From Nostoc sp. NMS7 (GTDB lineage Bacteria > Cyanobacteriota > Cyanobacteriia > Cyanobacteriales > Nostocaceae): a stretch of 64,000 nt of DNA. The stretch lies in assembly GCF_017115085.1 (NCBI RefSeq), contig NZ_JABXKJ010000237.1, forward strand, positions 1 to 64,000, read 5' to 3'. The notes beneath the pieces were generated by a model. That model had not been told where the DNA came from. It saw only the letters and a program-made list of their open reading frames with translations, and made no database searches. This document shows positions 45,295 through 53,868 of the stretch, piece by piece. The position numbers and the translations under genes are program-made. Every line of letters begins with the position of its first letter. Within the stretch, counting starts at the first letter, position 1.

Positions 45295-46857
45295 TTATGG
45301 TGAAATCAATGTAAATCCTTTAGCTGTTCCGATAATTTTACTACCAGTTAAATTGATTTGCTGTAAAGCCACATTGTCTAACAGCAAATAAGATTTATTA
45401 GATAACATTTGTTGTAAAAGTGGCACAGTTGCCGCAGTTACTTTGCAATCGCTATAAAAGTCTAAACTAGGACGCCCATAAGCAAAAGAAGTATAAATTT
45501 GGGTTCCTGGTGAAACATTTGCCCGAATTAAGTCCGCTACTGGTTTAACTGGGAAAGCTTCCTTTAATTCCCAAATCCATGATTGCGAACTCATCAACAG
45601 TGCTAAAACTAAATACATCCCAGAAAATAACACTGGAATAAAGTTGCGATCGCGCTGTTTTATTAGCCATGCTGCGATGCCCATACTTATTGCCAAAACA
45701 ATACTCATAACTATTAAAATAGGCTCTTTATTGGCAATAATAAAGTAAACGCAACCTCCTAAACCAGCAATAGCAATAATAGCCATAAATATTGTCCAAG
45801 TTCGCACCTTAAAATGACCGTAATGCCAAATTTCGCTAAGTTTAGCACCAATTGCTAAAGCTAAAAATGGATATACAGGCATAACATACCACGGGAGTTT
45901 CGTTCTCATTAAAGAGATAGTTCCTAAGTAAACAATTGTGCCAATAATAATTAGGCGACCCCAGGTAGTTTGACGTTTTTTCCAAGCTAGAAAAAAACCT
46001 CCCGGTAAAAATAATAGCCAAGGAAAACTATACTTAATTAACTCGATTAAATAGTACCAGGGAGGGCCACTATGACCTTCAACAACTTGTGCAACGCGAT
46101 CAAAGGTTTGTGCTTGAAAATTAACTTGGAAGAAATTACTATTATAATGTTGCCATTGAGCAGCAAACCAAGCGATCGCAGGTGCATTTCCGAAAAACAT
46201 TCCCATTAATAAATAGGGGCTTGTTAACAAAGCAAACTGCCGATCTGCAATCAGAAATAAACAAGCGATCGCTCCTAGCGGCAAAACTATCATCCCTTTA
46301 GTGAGAGTGATTAACCCTAGACAAAATCCCACACCTAGAGCATACCGACGATTCTGACGTGCTTTTAGCAAACAAAACAACAACAGCAAGAAAAAGGTAA
46401 TAGTTGTACCATCTAGCATTGCTAGCCGTCCGTGACGCACCACAGGCAACATCGTCAAGTAAACTAAAGCAGCAAACAAAGCTGGTAAACTTTGGTTAAA
46501 AAGCAAACATCCCACCAAGTAAAGCAAAGGCACACCCAAGGCAGTTAATACTGCACCCGGTAAACGTGTTGTCCACTCATTCACGCCTCCGAGCGAGTAA
46601 GTCCAAGCTATTAGCAAGTGCATTAGGGGTGGCTTATTATGATAAGGTTCACCTCCCAAGGTGGGGTAAAGCCAATGCATTGAACCAAGTGGGGCACGCC
46701 AAATTTCACGGGCAACCTGTGCCACAGTACCTTCATCCCAATCTCGTAAAGGGGAGTTTCCCAAAAATATCAGCCATAGAACTAGAGATATTACCAGTAG
46801 GCTAAATAACCATTCTTTTTCTCGGAATAGACGCATATCTAAAATCGGGATAATCAT
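45295..46857 (-). CDS. ArnT/PMT-like glycosyltransferase (GT39/GT83 type)
   Basis: A 520-residue membrane protein with ~11-12 hydrophobic segments. The N-terminal external loop contains LRDWDEGTVAQVAREIW, with the catalytic-type acidic motif of GT-C enzymes, and HNKPPLMHLLIAWTYSLGGVNEWTTRLPGAVLTALGVPLLYLVG, typical of the ArnT/dolichyl-P-mannose-protein transferase superfamily. The C-terminal ~100 residues are a soluble domain (ANVSPGTQIYTSFAYGRPSLDFYSDCKVTA). It likely transfers a sugar from an isoprenyl phosphate donor to a lipid or polysaccharide. Start choice: a Met at 46836 (MRLFREKEW) is an alternative. Confidence 0.85.
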   Translation of the reverse strand: MIIPILDMRLFREKEWLFSLLVISLVLWLIFLGNSPLRDWDEGTVAQVAREIWRAPLGSMHWLYPTLGGEPYHNKPPLMHLLIAWTYSLGGVNEWTTRLPGAVLTALGVPLLYLVGCLLFNQSLPALFAALVYLTMLPVVRHGRLAMLDGTTITFFLLLLFCLLKARQNRRYALGVGFCLGLITLTKGMIVLPLGAIACLFLIADRQFALLTSPYLLMGMFFGNAPAIAWFAAQWQHYNSNFFQVNFQAQTFDRVAQVVEGHSGPPWYYLIELIKYSFPWLLFLPGGFFLAWKKRQTTWGRLIIIGTIVYLGTISLMRTKLPWYVMPVYPFLALAIGAKLSEIWHYGHFKVRTWTIFMAIIAIAGLGGCVYFIIANKEPILIVMSIVLAISMGIAAWLIKQRDRNFIPVLFSGMYLVLALLMSSQSWIWELKEAFPVKPVADLIRANVSPGTQIYTSFAYGRPSLDFYSDCKVTAATVPLLQQMLSNKSYLLLDNVALQQINLTGSKIIGTAKGFTLISP

Positions 46858-46900
46858 CTCAAAAACTATAAGTTAAAAGTTCAAAGGGCGATAGGTAAAT

Positions 46901-47311
46901 ATGGTTTTTCAGTACACTAATGCATTTGTCACCATAGCATCGATTAATTGCGAGAAGTTAGTGAATTTCTATACTAAATTGCTGGAGCAAAAGCCAGTTA
47001 TTTTAATTCCAAATGTCTATGCTGAGTTTAATTTGGTTAGTATGCGATTAGGTATTTTTAAACCAAAGAACACAAACGAATCTGAATTTGAAGCGATATC
47101 TAACGACAAGCCCCTTTGTGTCTACACCAAAAGTAAGATAAGTTTGTGTTTAGAGGTGAGTAACTTAGAAGATGTGATCGCTCACCTAACCGCTTTGGGC
47201 TATCCCCCGCCAGGAAACATTTCCATTGCTGACCACGGCAGAGAAATTTATGCCTATGACCCTGATGGCAACCGCCTGATTTTACATCAAGCCATAGTGA
47301 ATGATAATTGA
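46901..47311 (+). CDS. VOC-family (glyoxalase/dioxygenase-like) protein
   Basis: A 136-residue vicinal-oxygen-chelate fold protein: AFVTIASINCEKLVNFYTKLLEQKPVILIPNVYAEFNLVSMRLGIFKP in the first module and ISLCLEVSNLEDVIAHLTALGYPP..REIYAYDPDGNRLILHQ in the second, with the terminal Tyr-DPDGN-Leu motif. The central FEAISNDKPLCVYTKSK segment is encoded by DNA resembling the 40 bp dispersed repeat, and may be repeat-derived. Metal ligands are incomplete, so enzymatic activity is uncertain. It ends 32 bp before rbgA. Confidence 0.78.
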   Translation: MVFQYTNAFVTIASINCEKLVNFYTKLLEQKPVILIPNVYAEFNLVSMRLGIFKPKNTNESEFEAISNDKPLCVYTKSKISLCLEVSNLEDVIAHLTALGYPPPGNISIADHGREIYAYDPDGNRLILHQAIVNDN

Positions 47312-47342
47312 TCAGTGATAATAATTTATTTGGTAATTGACT

Positions 47343-48224
47343 ATGGCCATAACTCAAAATTATAGATTAAACCTGATTCAATGGTATCCAGGTCACATTG
47401 CGAAGGCTGAAAGGAAGCTCAAAGAACAGCTGAAGCGCGTAGATGTGGTGTTTGAGGTACGAGACGCCCGGATTCCCTTGGCGACTCACCATCCCCAAAT
47501 CGGGGAGTGGGTGGAGGGTAAGACACGGGTGTTGATACTTAACCGAGTAGATATGATTACGCCGCAAATGCGATCGCTGTGGATAGATTGGTTTAAACGT
47601 CAGGGAGAAGTCCCTTATTTTACCAACGCTCAACATGGTAAAGGTATAGCAGAAGTAGCGCGGGCAGCGCAAGCCGCCGGGGTAGAACTCAATCAAAGAA
47701 GAAGCGATCGCGGGATGTTACCCCGTCCAGTCCGGGCTGTGGTGATTGGTTTTCCCAATGTCGGTAAATCAGCTTTGATTAACCGCCTGTTGGGACGGCG
47801 AGTAGTGGAAAGTGCAGCCCGTCCTGGGGTAACTCGCCAACTACGCTGGGTGCGAATTTCCGAACATTTGGAATTGCTAGATGCTCCTGGTGTCATCCCT
47901 GTAAGATTGGAAGACCAAGACGCAGCATTGAAATTAGCGATTTGTGATGATATCGGCGAAGCATCTTACGATAATCAGCTAGTAGCAGCAGCCCTAGTGG
48001 ATTTACTCAACTATTTAGAAGCTGTAGCCGCAGATTTGTTACCGAAAAAACCATTACAGTCCCGCTACCAACTCGATTCGATATCAGACACCGGAGATAT
48101 CTATTTGCACGCCTTAGCGGAGCATCGTTACAAAGGTGATATAGAGCGAGCTGCAAGGCAACTTTTAACAGATTTTCGTAAGGGGTTGTTGGGTGAACTT
48201 AGTTTGGAATTACCACCCAATTAG
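47343..48224 (+). CDS. rbgA: Ribosome biogenesis GTPase RbgA/YlqF
   Basis: A circularly permuted GTPase that helps late assembly of the 50S subunit. The order of motifs is G4 (LNRVD, ~62), then G1 (GFPNVGKSALINRL, ~141), and G3 (DAPG, ~180), as expected for this family. The start is IQWYPGHIAKAERKL, the usual N-terminus. The C-terminal ~100 residues hold the RNA-binding ANTAR-like domain (RLEDQDAALKLAICDDIGEASYD..). I chose the ATG at 47343; a TTG/ATG two codons upstream is also possible. The length is normal, and the G2 region is as in RbgA. Confidence 0.95.
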   Translation: MAITQNYRLNLIQWYPGHIAKAERKLKEQLKRVDVVFEVRDARIPLATHHPQIGEWVEGKTRVLILNRVDMITPQMRSLWIDWFKRQGEVPYFTNAQHGKGIAEVARAAQAAGVELNQRRSDRGMLPRPVRAVVIGFPNVGKSALINRLLGRRVVESAARPGVTRQLRWVRISEHLELLDAPGVIPVRLEDQDAALKLAICDDIGEASYDNQLVAAALVDLLNYLEAVAADLLPKKPLQSRYQLDSISDTGDIYLHALAEHRYKGDIERAARQLLTDFRKGLLGELSLELPPN

Positions 48225-48608
48225 GTTACAAGCATTTTTAGCGCATTTTTGAGTAGCAGGTGAGTAGAGCAGCGCTAGACTAGAAGTCTGGACACTCGGC
48301 TTTGGTGACATCTGGGTGGCAGTTATCACTGATCCAGTAGGCTACCTTTTCGGGCGATGCCCCAGATGCGATCGCCCAAGTTGCAGGTTATTATCTAGCA
48401 AAGCTGCGTCAGAAGTGCTATTAATTCTGTGCAACTATAACCGAAGGGCGTCAAGTTCAAATTGCGAGAGTTGGATATAGGTAGGCTTGCTCAGATGGAG
48501 AATTAGAGCGATTATAGCCCTCGCTTCCTGAAAGCCTTTTCAAGAGGGCTAGCGGGTAAACCCCTGCTCAAAATAACAAAATATTAAATTTAGAATTTTG
48601 TAAGAAAA
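48225..48608. other. Intergenic region before the KAP NTPase gene
   Basis: No RNA gene or coding sequence could be supported. Short GC-rich palindromes occur at ~48340-48375 and ~48520-48575 (CCCTCGCTTCCTGAAAGCC..GAGGGC). Possibly relics; composition changes to AT-rich shortly before the next gene. Confidence 0.4.
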
Positions 48609-50003
48609 ATGACACAAGACAACCAGCCAATCAATGGTCATATTGATGAGTACTTGAATTATTACTGTGGATTATCTCATCCACCCGGATTTGCTGTTTT
48701 ACTAAAAGGTAAGTGGGGATCTGGTAAAACATGGTTTATCAATAGGTATTTTGGAAACCTAAAACAGCAAAACCGAAAATGCTTGTATGTTAGTCTTTAC
48801 GGAATGACTTCATTTTCTGAAATAGAAGAAGCCTTCTTACAACAACAAATTCCTTTTCTAGCATCCAAACCAGTAGCGATAGTGAGAAATATTGCTACAC
48901 AAGTTTTAAAGAGTAATTTAAAAATAGATTTAAATGATGACAACACATTAAATCTTGCCACTCCAAGTATCAAACTTAGTGAGCTTTTTGCAAACCTTGA
49001 TCAAAGTACATTAATATTTGATGATTTAGAACGATGTAATATAGACCTCAGCAATATCTTGGGGTACATCAACAATTTTGTAGAACATAAAGGGCTAAAA
49101 GTAATTATTGTTGCCGATGAGGAGAAGTTAGAAAAAAACGATAGTTACAAAGCGATCAAAGAAAAATTGATTAACCAAGATTTAGCTATTGAGCCTGACT
49201 TTCATGGCGCATTAGAAAAATTTATAACAAACGTGAGTAAGCCAGATATTAGAAAATTTTTATCTGAAAATATTCATTTAATACAAAATGTATATATAAA
49301 AGCAGAATATGAAAATTTAAGAACTTTAAAACAAATTATTTTGGATTTTGAAAGAATTTTTGAGTCATTGCCAGAAAAAGCCCACAAAAGTAAAGAAGAG
49401 ATTCTAAAGGATTCAAAACTTTATATTGATTATTTAAAGGATCGTGATCAATCCAAGTTAGCATCATACTCTTTTTCTACTGGCGATAATATACTTGGAG
49501 GATATCTTGGACTGAGTTTTCAAGGTGCTAAACTTGAAGATTTTAAGGACTTTTGTACCTACCTTGAAAAATCTCAAGAGTCAGCGAAGAATAACAATAT
49601 GCCGAATATTGGGCAAGAATTGCTCACCGTCATGCAGAGCGATGTATGGAAATTTCAAGACATGATTTGTTTAAGTGCTTCGCCCTATCAAGTGGGAGTA
49701 AGCCAGCGATATCACAGAATTCCTGTATTAAAACACATAAAAGAAACTGACTTTGTAGAAAAGCTTTTATCTCTTGAGTTTGAAGACAAGCATAATGTTT
49801 GTAGATCGCTAATTAAGCGCTATGAGGTTGAGAGTTTTAATAAAGAATTATTTGAGGAGTTGGATTGGCTTAAATCTGTCCGGAGTTTATTGCTAGAAGA
49901 AATTGCGCGTAAGCAGGGCAAGATTAGTGGATATACTTTAACATTACATATTGAACCTAGTCTGAATGAAGCCATCAACAAGCTTGAGGGAAAAATAGAT
50001 TAA
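48609..50003 (+). CDS. KAP-type P-loop NTPase, orphan
   Basis: A 464-residue protein with a Walker A motif GKWGSGKTW (34-42) and Walker B LIFDDLERC (~134-142), in the layout of the KAP/P-loop NTPase-fold family: HPPGFAVLLKGKWGSGKTWFINRYF, KCLYVSLYGMTSFSEIEEAF, and VIIVADEEKL. The C-terminal ~220 residues are helical, without a recognisable nuclease or membrane segment. KAP ATPases include components of phage defence systems (for example QatA of QatABCD), yet no partner gene lies beside it. The gene is AT-rich and lacks any GCGATCGC octamer, unlike most neighbours, suggesting later acquisition. Function unknown. Confidence 0.7.
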   Translation: MTQDNQPINGHIDEYLNYYCGLSHPPGFAVLLKGKWGSGKTWFINRYFGNLKQQNRKCLYVSLYGMTSFSEIEEAFLQQQIPFLASKPVAIVRNIATQVLKSNLKIDLNDDNTLNLATPSIKLSELFANLDQSTLIFDDLERCNIDLSNILGYINNFVEHKGLKVIIVADEEKLEKNDSYKAIKEKLINQDLAIEPDFHGALEKFITNVSKPDIRKFLSENIHLIQNVYIKAEYENLRTLKQIILDFERIFESLPEKAHKSKEEILKDSKLYIDYLKDRDQSKLASYSFSTGDNILGGYLGLSFQGAKLEDFKDFCTYLEKSQESAKNNNMPNIGQELLTVMQSDVWKFQDMICLSASPYQVGVSQRYHRIPVLKHIKETDFVEKLLSLEFEDKHNVCRSLIKRYEVESFNKELFEELDWLKSVRSLLLEEIARKQGKISGYTLTLHIEPSLNEAINKLEGKID

Positions 50004-50280
50004 CCGCGATCGCTCTTAACCCTCCCGCACCTCGCACAATAGTGAACTCACCGCGCTGGCTTACAAAATTGAAAATTTGGTGGCTCCCCTTCAGAAAGGG
50101 ATTCAAACCCCCTCTGAACTGAACATCCAGCACAATTGCCTGCTTTAATGTAATATCCATCACATATACTTGCCGGAATGCAGCTAACAGTGTCATAAAG
50201 ACAAGGTGAAGGTTAACCTGTAGGGTATAACTTAACTTAGAGTTGCCTGCACCCATAGCTTCAATGGATTTATCACACTC

Positions 50281-51927
50281 ATGACTGAACTGACGCTACG
50301 CCTACAAGAGGGAGATATCGAGAGAACGATCGCAGTTGGCCAAGATGTATTTACAATTGGTCGTTTGCCGGAATGTAACTTGTACTTACCTTTTGCTGGA
50401 GTATCCCGCAACCATGCTCGTCTGGTGAAAACGGCTGACGGTGTGTGGACTATTGAGGATATGGGCAGCAAAAACGGCACCCAAGTCAATAAATATCTTA
50501 TTAACTGTCCCCAAGAGTTATATCACGGCGATGTACTTTGGCTGGGCAATGTTAGCCTGGTAGTGCTGCTCACAAGCCCTGTTCCCCAATCGACACCTGA
50601 GTATCTTGGAACTTCGGACATTAATGAGCAAAGAACAATCCTTCACAATGTCGAACAATTACAACAGCAATGGATTGCAGCAGAGAGCAAAGATGGCAAC
50701 ATCAATAATAAGGACAAAACCATTGCTCGTCTCAAAGATTTAGTAGACATAGCTAAAAATCTCTGTGCGGCGGCATCTATAGAAGAGATTTTTTCTCAGG
50801 TGCAGCAAGTCGTTTTTCGCTACCTTGATAGTATCGAACGCTTGGCATTATTAATTGATGTCAATGGTTCCGGCCAGTTAGAGTTAGTGAATGCTGCGAC
50901 TAGAAATATTTCTCAACAGAAATATCTCCCCTCTGATGGGAGTTGGATTAGTCGTAGTATCTGTCAAAAGGTATTTGACGAAAAAGTTGTGATTCAAACT
51001 GCTGATACTCATCAGGATGAACGGTTTGCTAGTGAACAGAGTATTTTGGTCAAAGGCATTCGCAGCGCGATGGCAGTGCCTTTATGGAATGAAAATAAAG
51101 TTGTGGGCGTACTGTATGCCGATGCCAATCTTTCTTCTTACCATTGGGCAAATGAAGGTGAGGAAGAACTCAGCTTTTTTTCAGCTTTAGCAAACCTTGT
51201 GGCTTCTAGTGTGCAGCGTTGGCTACTGGTAGAGAAACTCAAAACTGAAGAGATGATTCGTCACCGACTAGAACGTTATCATTCTCCAGCAGTTGTACAG
51301 CAGTTGATCTCTGTAGGCGGATTACCGGGTGGTCGTTTAGCTCCCGCCGAGAGCGAAATTAGTATTTTGTTTGCAGATTTGGTTGGCTTTACGGCAATTT
51401 CTGAACGGTTAACACCAACTGCGATCGCTCAACTATTAAATAATTTATTTGAAGAAATGCTCAAAGAAGTGTTTGGTTGTGGCGGCACTTTAGATAAGTA
51501 TATTGGCGATTGTATTATGGCATTTTTTGGCGCTCCCGAACCGCAACTAGATCACGCTGATCGCGCTGTTATTGCTGCTCAGGGAATGCTCACTCGTCTC
51601 GAACATCTTAATGCCAATGGTTTTTGGCAAGAACCCCTACAATTACGTATTGCGATTAATAGCGGTAAAGCTGTTGTGGGAGATGTCGGTAGTTCCCAAA
51701 GGGTAGATTATACGGCATTAGGCGCAACGATTAATCTTGCTGCTCGCATGGAAGCAGTTTGTCCCCCTAGTGAGTGTGTGATTAGTGAAGCCACCCATAA
51801 AATGCTTTCACAACCCTCAGATTTCCAGGAAATGGGAGATTATCGTTTCAAAGGTATTGACCGATTAGTTAAGGTTTATCAGACAAATTTGCAGCAAATG
51901 CCAACAATTATTAGTCCATTCAATTAG
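50281..51927 (+). CDS. FHA-GAF-adenylate cyclase (class IIIb)
   Basis: A 548-residue signalling enzyme producing cAMP. Residues ~20-95 are an FHA domain ([36 protein letters not shown]). A GAF domain covers ~155-315 ([23 protein letters not shown]). The class III catalytic domain follows from ~355: FADLVGF with a metal Asp, [15 protein letters not shown] with the adenine-selecting Lys and second Asp, and [16 protein letters not shown] with transition-state Asn and Arg. Thr in place of Asp in the DYTALG block indicates subclass IIIb, the bicarbonate-responsive kind. The domain order resembles one of the Anabaena Cya proteins (perhaps CyaD). Monocistronic; repeats follow. Confidence 0.93.
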   Translation: MTELTLRLQEGDIERTIAVGQDVFTIGRLPECNLYLPFAGVSRNHARLVKTADGVWTIEDMGSKNGTQVNKYLINCPQELYHGDVLWLGNVSLVVLLTSPVPQSTPEYLGTSDINEQRTILHNVEQLQQQWIAAESKDGNINNKDKTIARLKDLVDIAKNLCAAASIEEIFSQVQQVVFRYLDSIERLALLIDVNGSGQLELVNAATRNISQQKYLPSDGSWISRSICQKVFDEKVVIQTADTHQDERFASEQSILVKGIRSAMAVPLWNENKVVGVLYADANLSSYHWANEGEEELSFFSALANLVASSVQRWLLVEKLKTEEMIRHRLERYHSPAVVQQLISVGGLPGGRLAPAESEISILFADLVGFTAISERLTPTAIAQLLNNLFEEMLKEVFGCGGTLDKYIGDCIMAFFGAPEPQLDHADRAVIAAQGMLTRLEHLNANGFWQEPLQLRIAINSGKAVVGDVGSSQRVDYTALGATINLAARMEAVCPPSECVISEATHKMLSQPSDFQEMGDYRFKGIDRLVKVYQTNLQQMPTIISPFN

Positions 51928-51934
51928 TCATTTG

Positions 51935-52046
51935 TCATTGGGCATTGGGCATTGGGCATTGGGCATTGGGCATTGGGCATTGGGCATTGGGCACTGGGCA
52001 TTGGGCATTGGGCATTGGGCACTGGGCATTGGGCATTGGGCATGGG
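51935..52046. repeat. GGGCATT heptamer tandem repeat
   Basis: About fifteen GGGCATT/GGGCACT heptamers directly after the cyclase stop, the complement of the CCCAATG family at position 1. The minus-strand CPMPNAQ frames over it are repeat translations. Confidence 0.95.
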
Positions 52047-52160
52047 CACTTGTACTGAGCGGCGCGTTGCCCTGAGCTTTGCCGTTCGCGTAGCGTCTCG
52101 TAGAGAAGGGTCGAAGTAGCGTTGTCGTTGGCGTATCCTCTCCTAGAGAAGTATTGGGTA
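52047..52160. repeat. Interspersed repeat block
   Basis: Contains GCACTTGTACTGAGCGGCG, TTGCCCTGAGCTTTGCCG, TTCGCGTAGCGTCTCGTAGAG, and CTCTCCTAGAGAAGTATTGGG modules in the same order as at 25484-25560 and 13.4 kb. Confidence 0.85.
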
Positions 52161-52369
52161 TTGGAAAAACAACTAACAAATGACAAATTTATCAAGATAA
52201 ATACATAGTTAAGTTGTATATTTTATTTCAAAAATAATTGAGAAATTGTCATATTAAACAACTAATTCTTCGTTAAAAGACTAAAATTTGGGTGGTAGCT
52301 TCCAGAATTGATCTGTGTAACACTAGGAAGCCTACCTGAAGAAGCTATTTTTTAACAGGAGGTCAGGTA

Positions 52370-53737
52370 ATGGCGATCGCCACCATTAATCCCGCCACTG
52401 GGGAAATTTTTAAAACCTTTGAGGCGCTTAACGATGCCGAAATTACCGCTAAACTCGATTTGGCTAATCAGGCTTTTGAACAGTACCGTCAGACTAGTTT
52501 TTTGACGCGATCGCACGCTCTTCAAAAGGCTGCTGATATTTTAGAGCAAGACAAAGCAGAATTTGCGAAGTTGATGACTCTGGAAATGGGTAAGCCTTTG
52601 AAAGCTGCGATCGCGGAAGTCGAAAAATGCGCCGTCGTCTGTCGCTATTATGCCGAACACGCCCCTGGTTTCCTAGCTGATGTTCCTGTAAAAACCGATG
52701 CTAGTCATAGTTTTGTTCGCTACCAACCAATGGGTGCAATTCTCGCGGTGATGCCGTGGAATTTCCCCTTCTGGCAAGTATTCCGCTTTGCCGCACCAGC
52801 ACTAATGGCGGGAAATGTCGGCTTACTCAAACACGCTTCCAATGTGCCGCAGTGCGCTTTGGCAATTGAAGATATTATCCGACGCGCCGGTTTTCCTGAA
52901 GGTGCGTTTCAAACTCTGTTAATCGGCGCTGCTAAAGTTGCCGATTTAATCGCTGATGACCGCGTAAAAGCTGCCACCTTGACCGGAAGCGAACCCGCAG
53001 GTGCATCCCTCGCCGCCGCCGCCGGTAAACAAATTAAAAAAACCGTTTTGGAATTGGGAGGAAGTGACCCATTTATTGTGTTAGCAAGTGCTGACTTAGA
53101 GACAGCAGTTGTCACAGCTACTACAGCGCGGATGTTGAATAACGGGCAATCATGTATTGCAGCCAAACGTTTTATTATCGCAGATGCGATCGCAGACAAA
53201 TTTGAAAAATTGCTTTTAGAAAAATTCGAGGCGCTGAAAGTAGGCGATCCCATGCAACCAGATACCGATTTAGGCCCACTGGCAACTCCTGGTATTCTTC
53301 AGGATTTAGATCAGCAAGTGCAAAATGCTGTTAGCAGTGGTGGTAAAGTCCTCACCGGTGGACATCCTTTATCAGATCGTCCAGGGAACTTTTATCCGCC
53401 AACGATTATCATAGATATCCCCACTGATACACCAATTGCCAAGGAAGAATTTTTTGGCCCGGTAGCCTTGTTATTTCGGGTTCCAGATATCGATGCTGCC
53501 ATTAAACTCGCTAATGACTCACCCTTTGGCTTAGGTGCAAGTGCTTGGACAACCAACGACCAAGAATGCGATCGCTTGGTTGAGGAAATCGAAGCCGGTG
53601 CCGTGTTTATCAACAGTATGGTCAAATCTGATCCCCAGTTGCCCTTTGGTGGCATCAAGCGTTCTGGATATGGCAGAGAATTGAGTATCCAAGGTATACA
53701 TGAGTTTGTCAACATTAAAACCGTGTGGGTTAAATGA
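52370..53737 (+). CDS. gabD: Succinate-semialdehyde dehydrogenase
   Basis: A 455-residue aldehyde dehydrogenase with the succinate-semialdehyde signature. The NAD(P) site includes PMGAILAVMPWNFPFWQV and the KHASNVP segment; the general base Glu is in VLELGGSDPF (~227) and the nucleophilic Cys in NNGQSCIAAKRF (~262). EEFFGPVALLFRV and SGYGRELSIQGIHEFVNIKTVW close the fold. In Synechococcus PCC 7002 the equivalent gene is adjacent to 2-oxoglutarate decarboxylase and makes succinate, closing the TCA cycle; the same neighbour lies 131 bp downstream here. A CAGGAGGTCAGGTA Shine-Dalgarno precedes the ATG. Confidence 0.93.
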   Translation: MAIATINPATGEIFKTFEALNDAEITAKLDLANQAFEQYRQTSFLTRSHALQKAADILEQDKAEFAKLMTLEMGKPLKAAIAEVEKCAVVCRYYAEHAPGFLADVPVKTDASHSFVRYQPMGAILAVMPWNFPFWQVFRFAAPALMAGNVGLLKHASNVPQCALAIEDIIRRAGFPEGAFQTLLIGAAKVADLIADDRVKAATLTGSEPAGASLAAAAGKQIKKTVLELGGSDPFIVLASADLETAVVTATTARMLNNGQSCIAAKRFIIADAIADKFEKLLLEKFEALKVGDPMQPDTDLGPLATPGILQDLDQQVQNAVSSGGKVLTGGHPLSDRPGNFYPPTIIIDIPTDTPIAKEEFFGPVALLFRVPDIDAAIKLANDSPFGLGASAWTTNDQECDRLVEEIEAGAVFINSMVKSDPQLPFGGIKRSGYGRELSIQGIHEFVNIKTVWVK

Positions 53738-53744
53738 TTATGGG

Positions 53745-53850
53745 TAGGGCATGGGACATGGGGCATGGGGCATGGGAAATAGGGAATAAGGCATAGGTAA
53801 TGGAGAAGAAACTTAATTACCAATGCCCAATGCCCAATGCCCAATATTAT
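53745..53850. repeat. GGGCATG and CCCAATG heptamer repeats between gabD and ogdA
   Basis: A GGGCATGGG-type run (53745-53785) is followed by a CCCAATG run (53821-53845) in the opposite orientation, so the spacer RNA could fold. Lies between the two TCA-bypass genes. Confidence 0.85.
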
Positions 53851-53868
53851 CAATAGTTAGGAAATAAA

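Noticed and set aside
51928-52195. Minus-strand frames rich in CPMPNAQ
   Set aside because: Translations of the GGGCATT heptamer run; no gene features.
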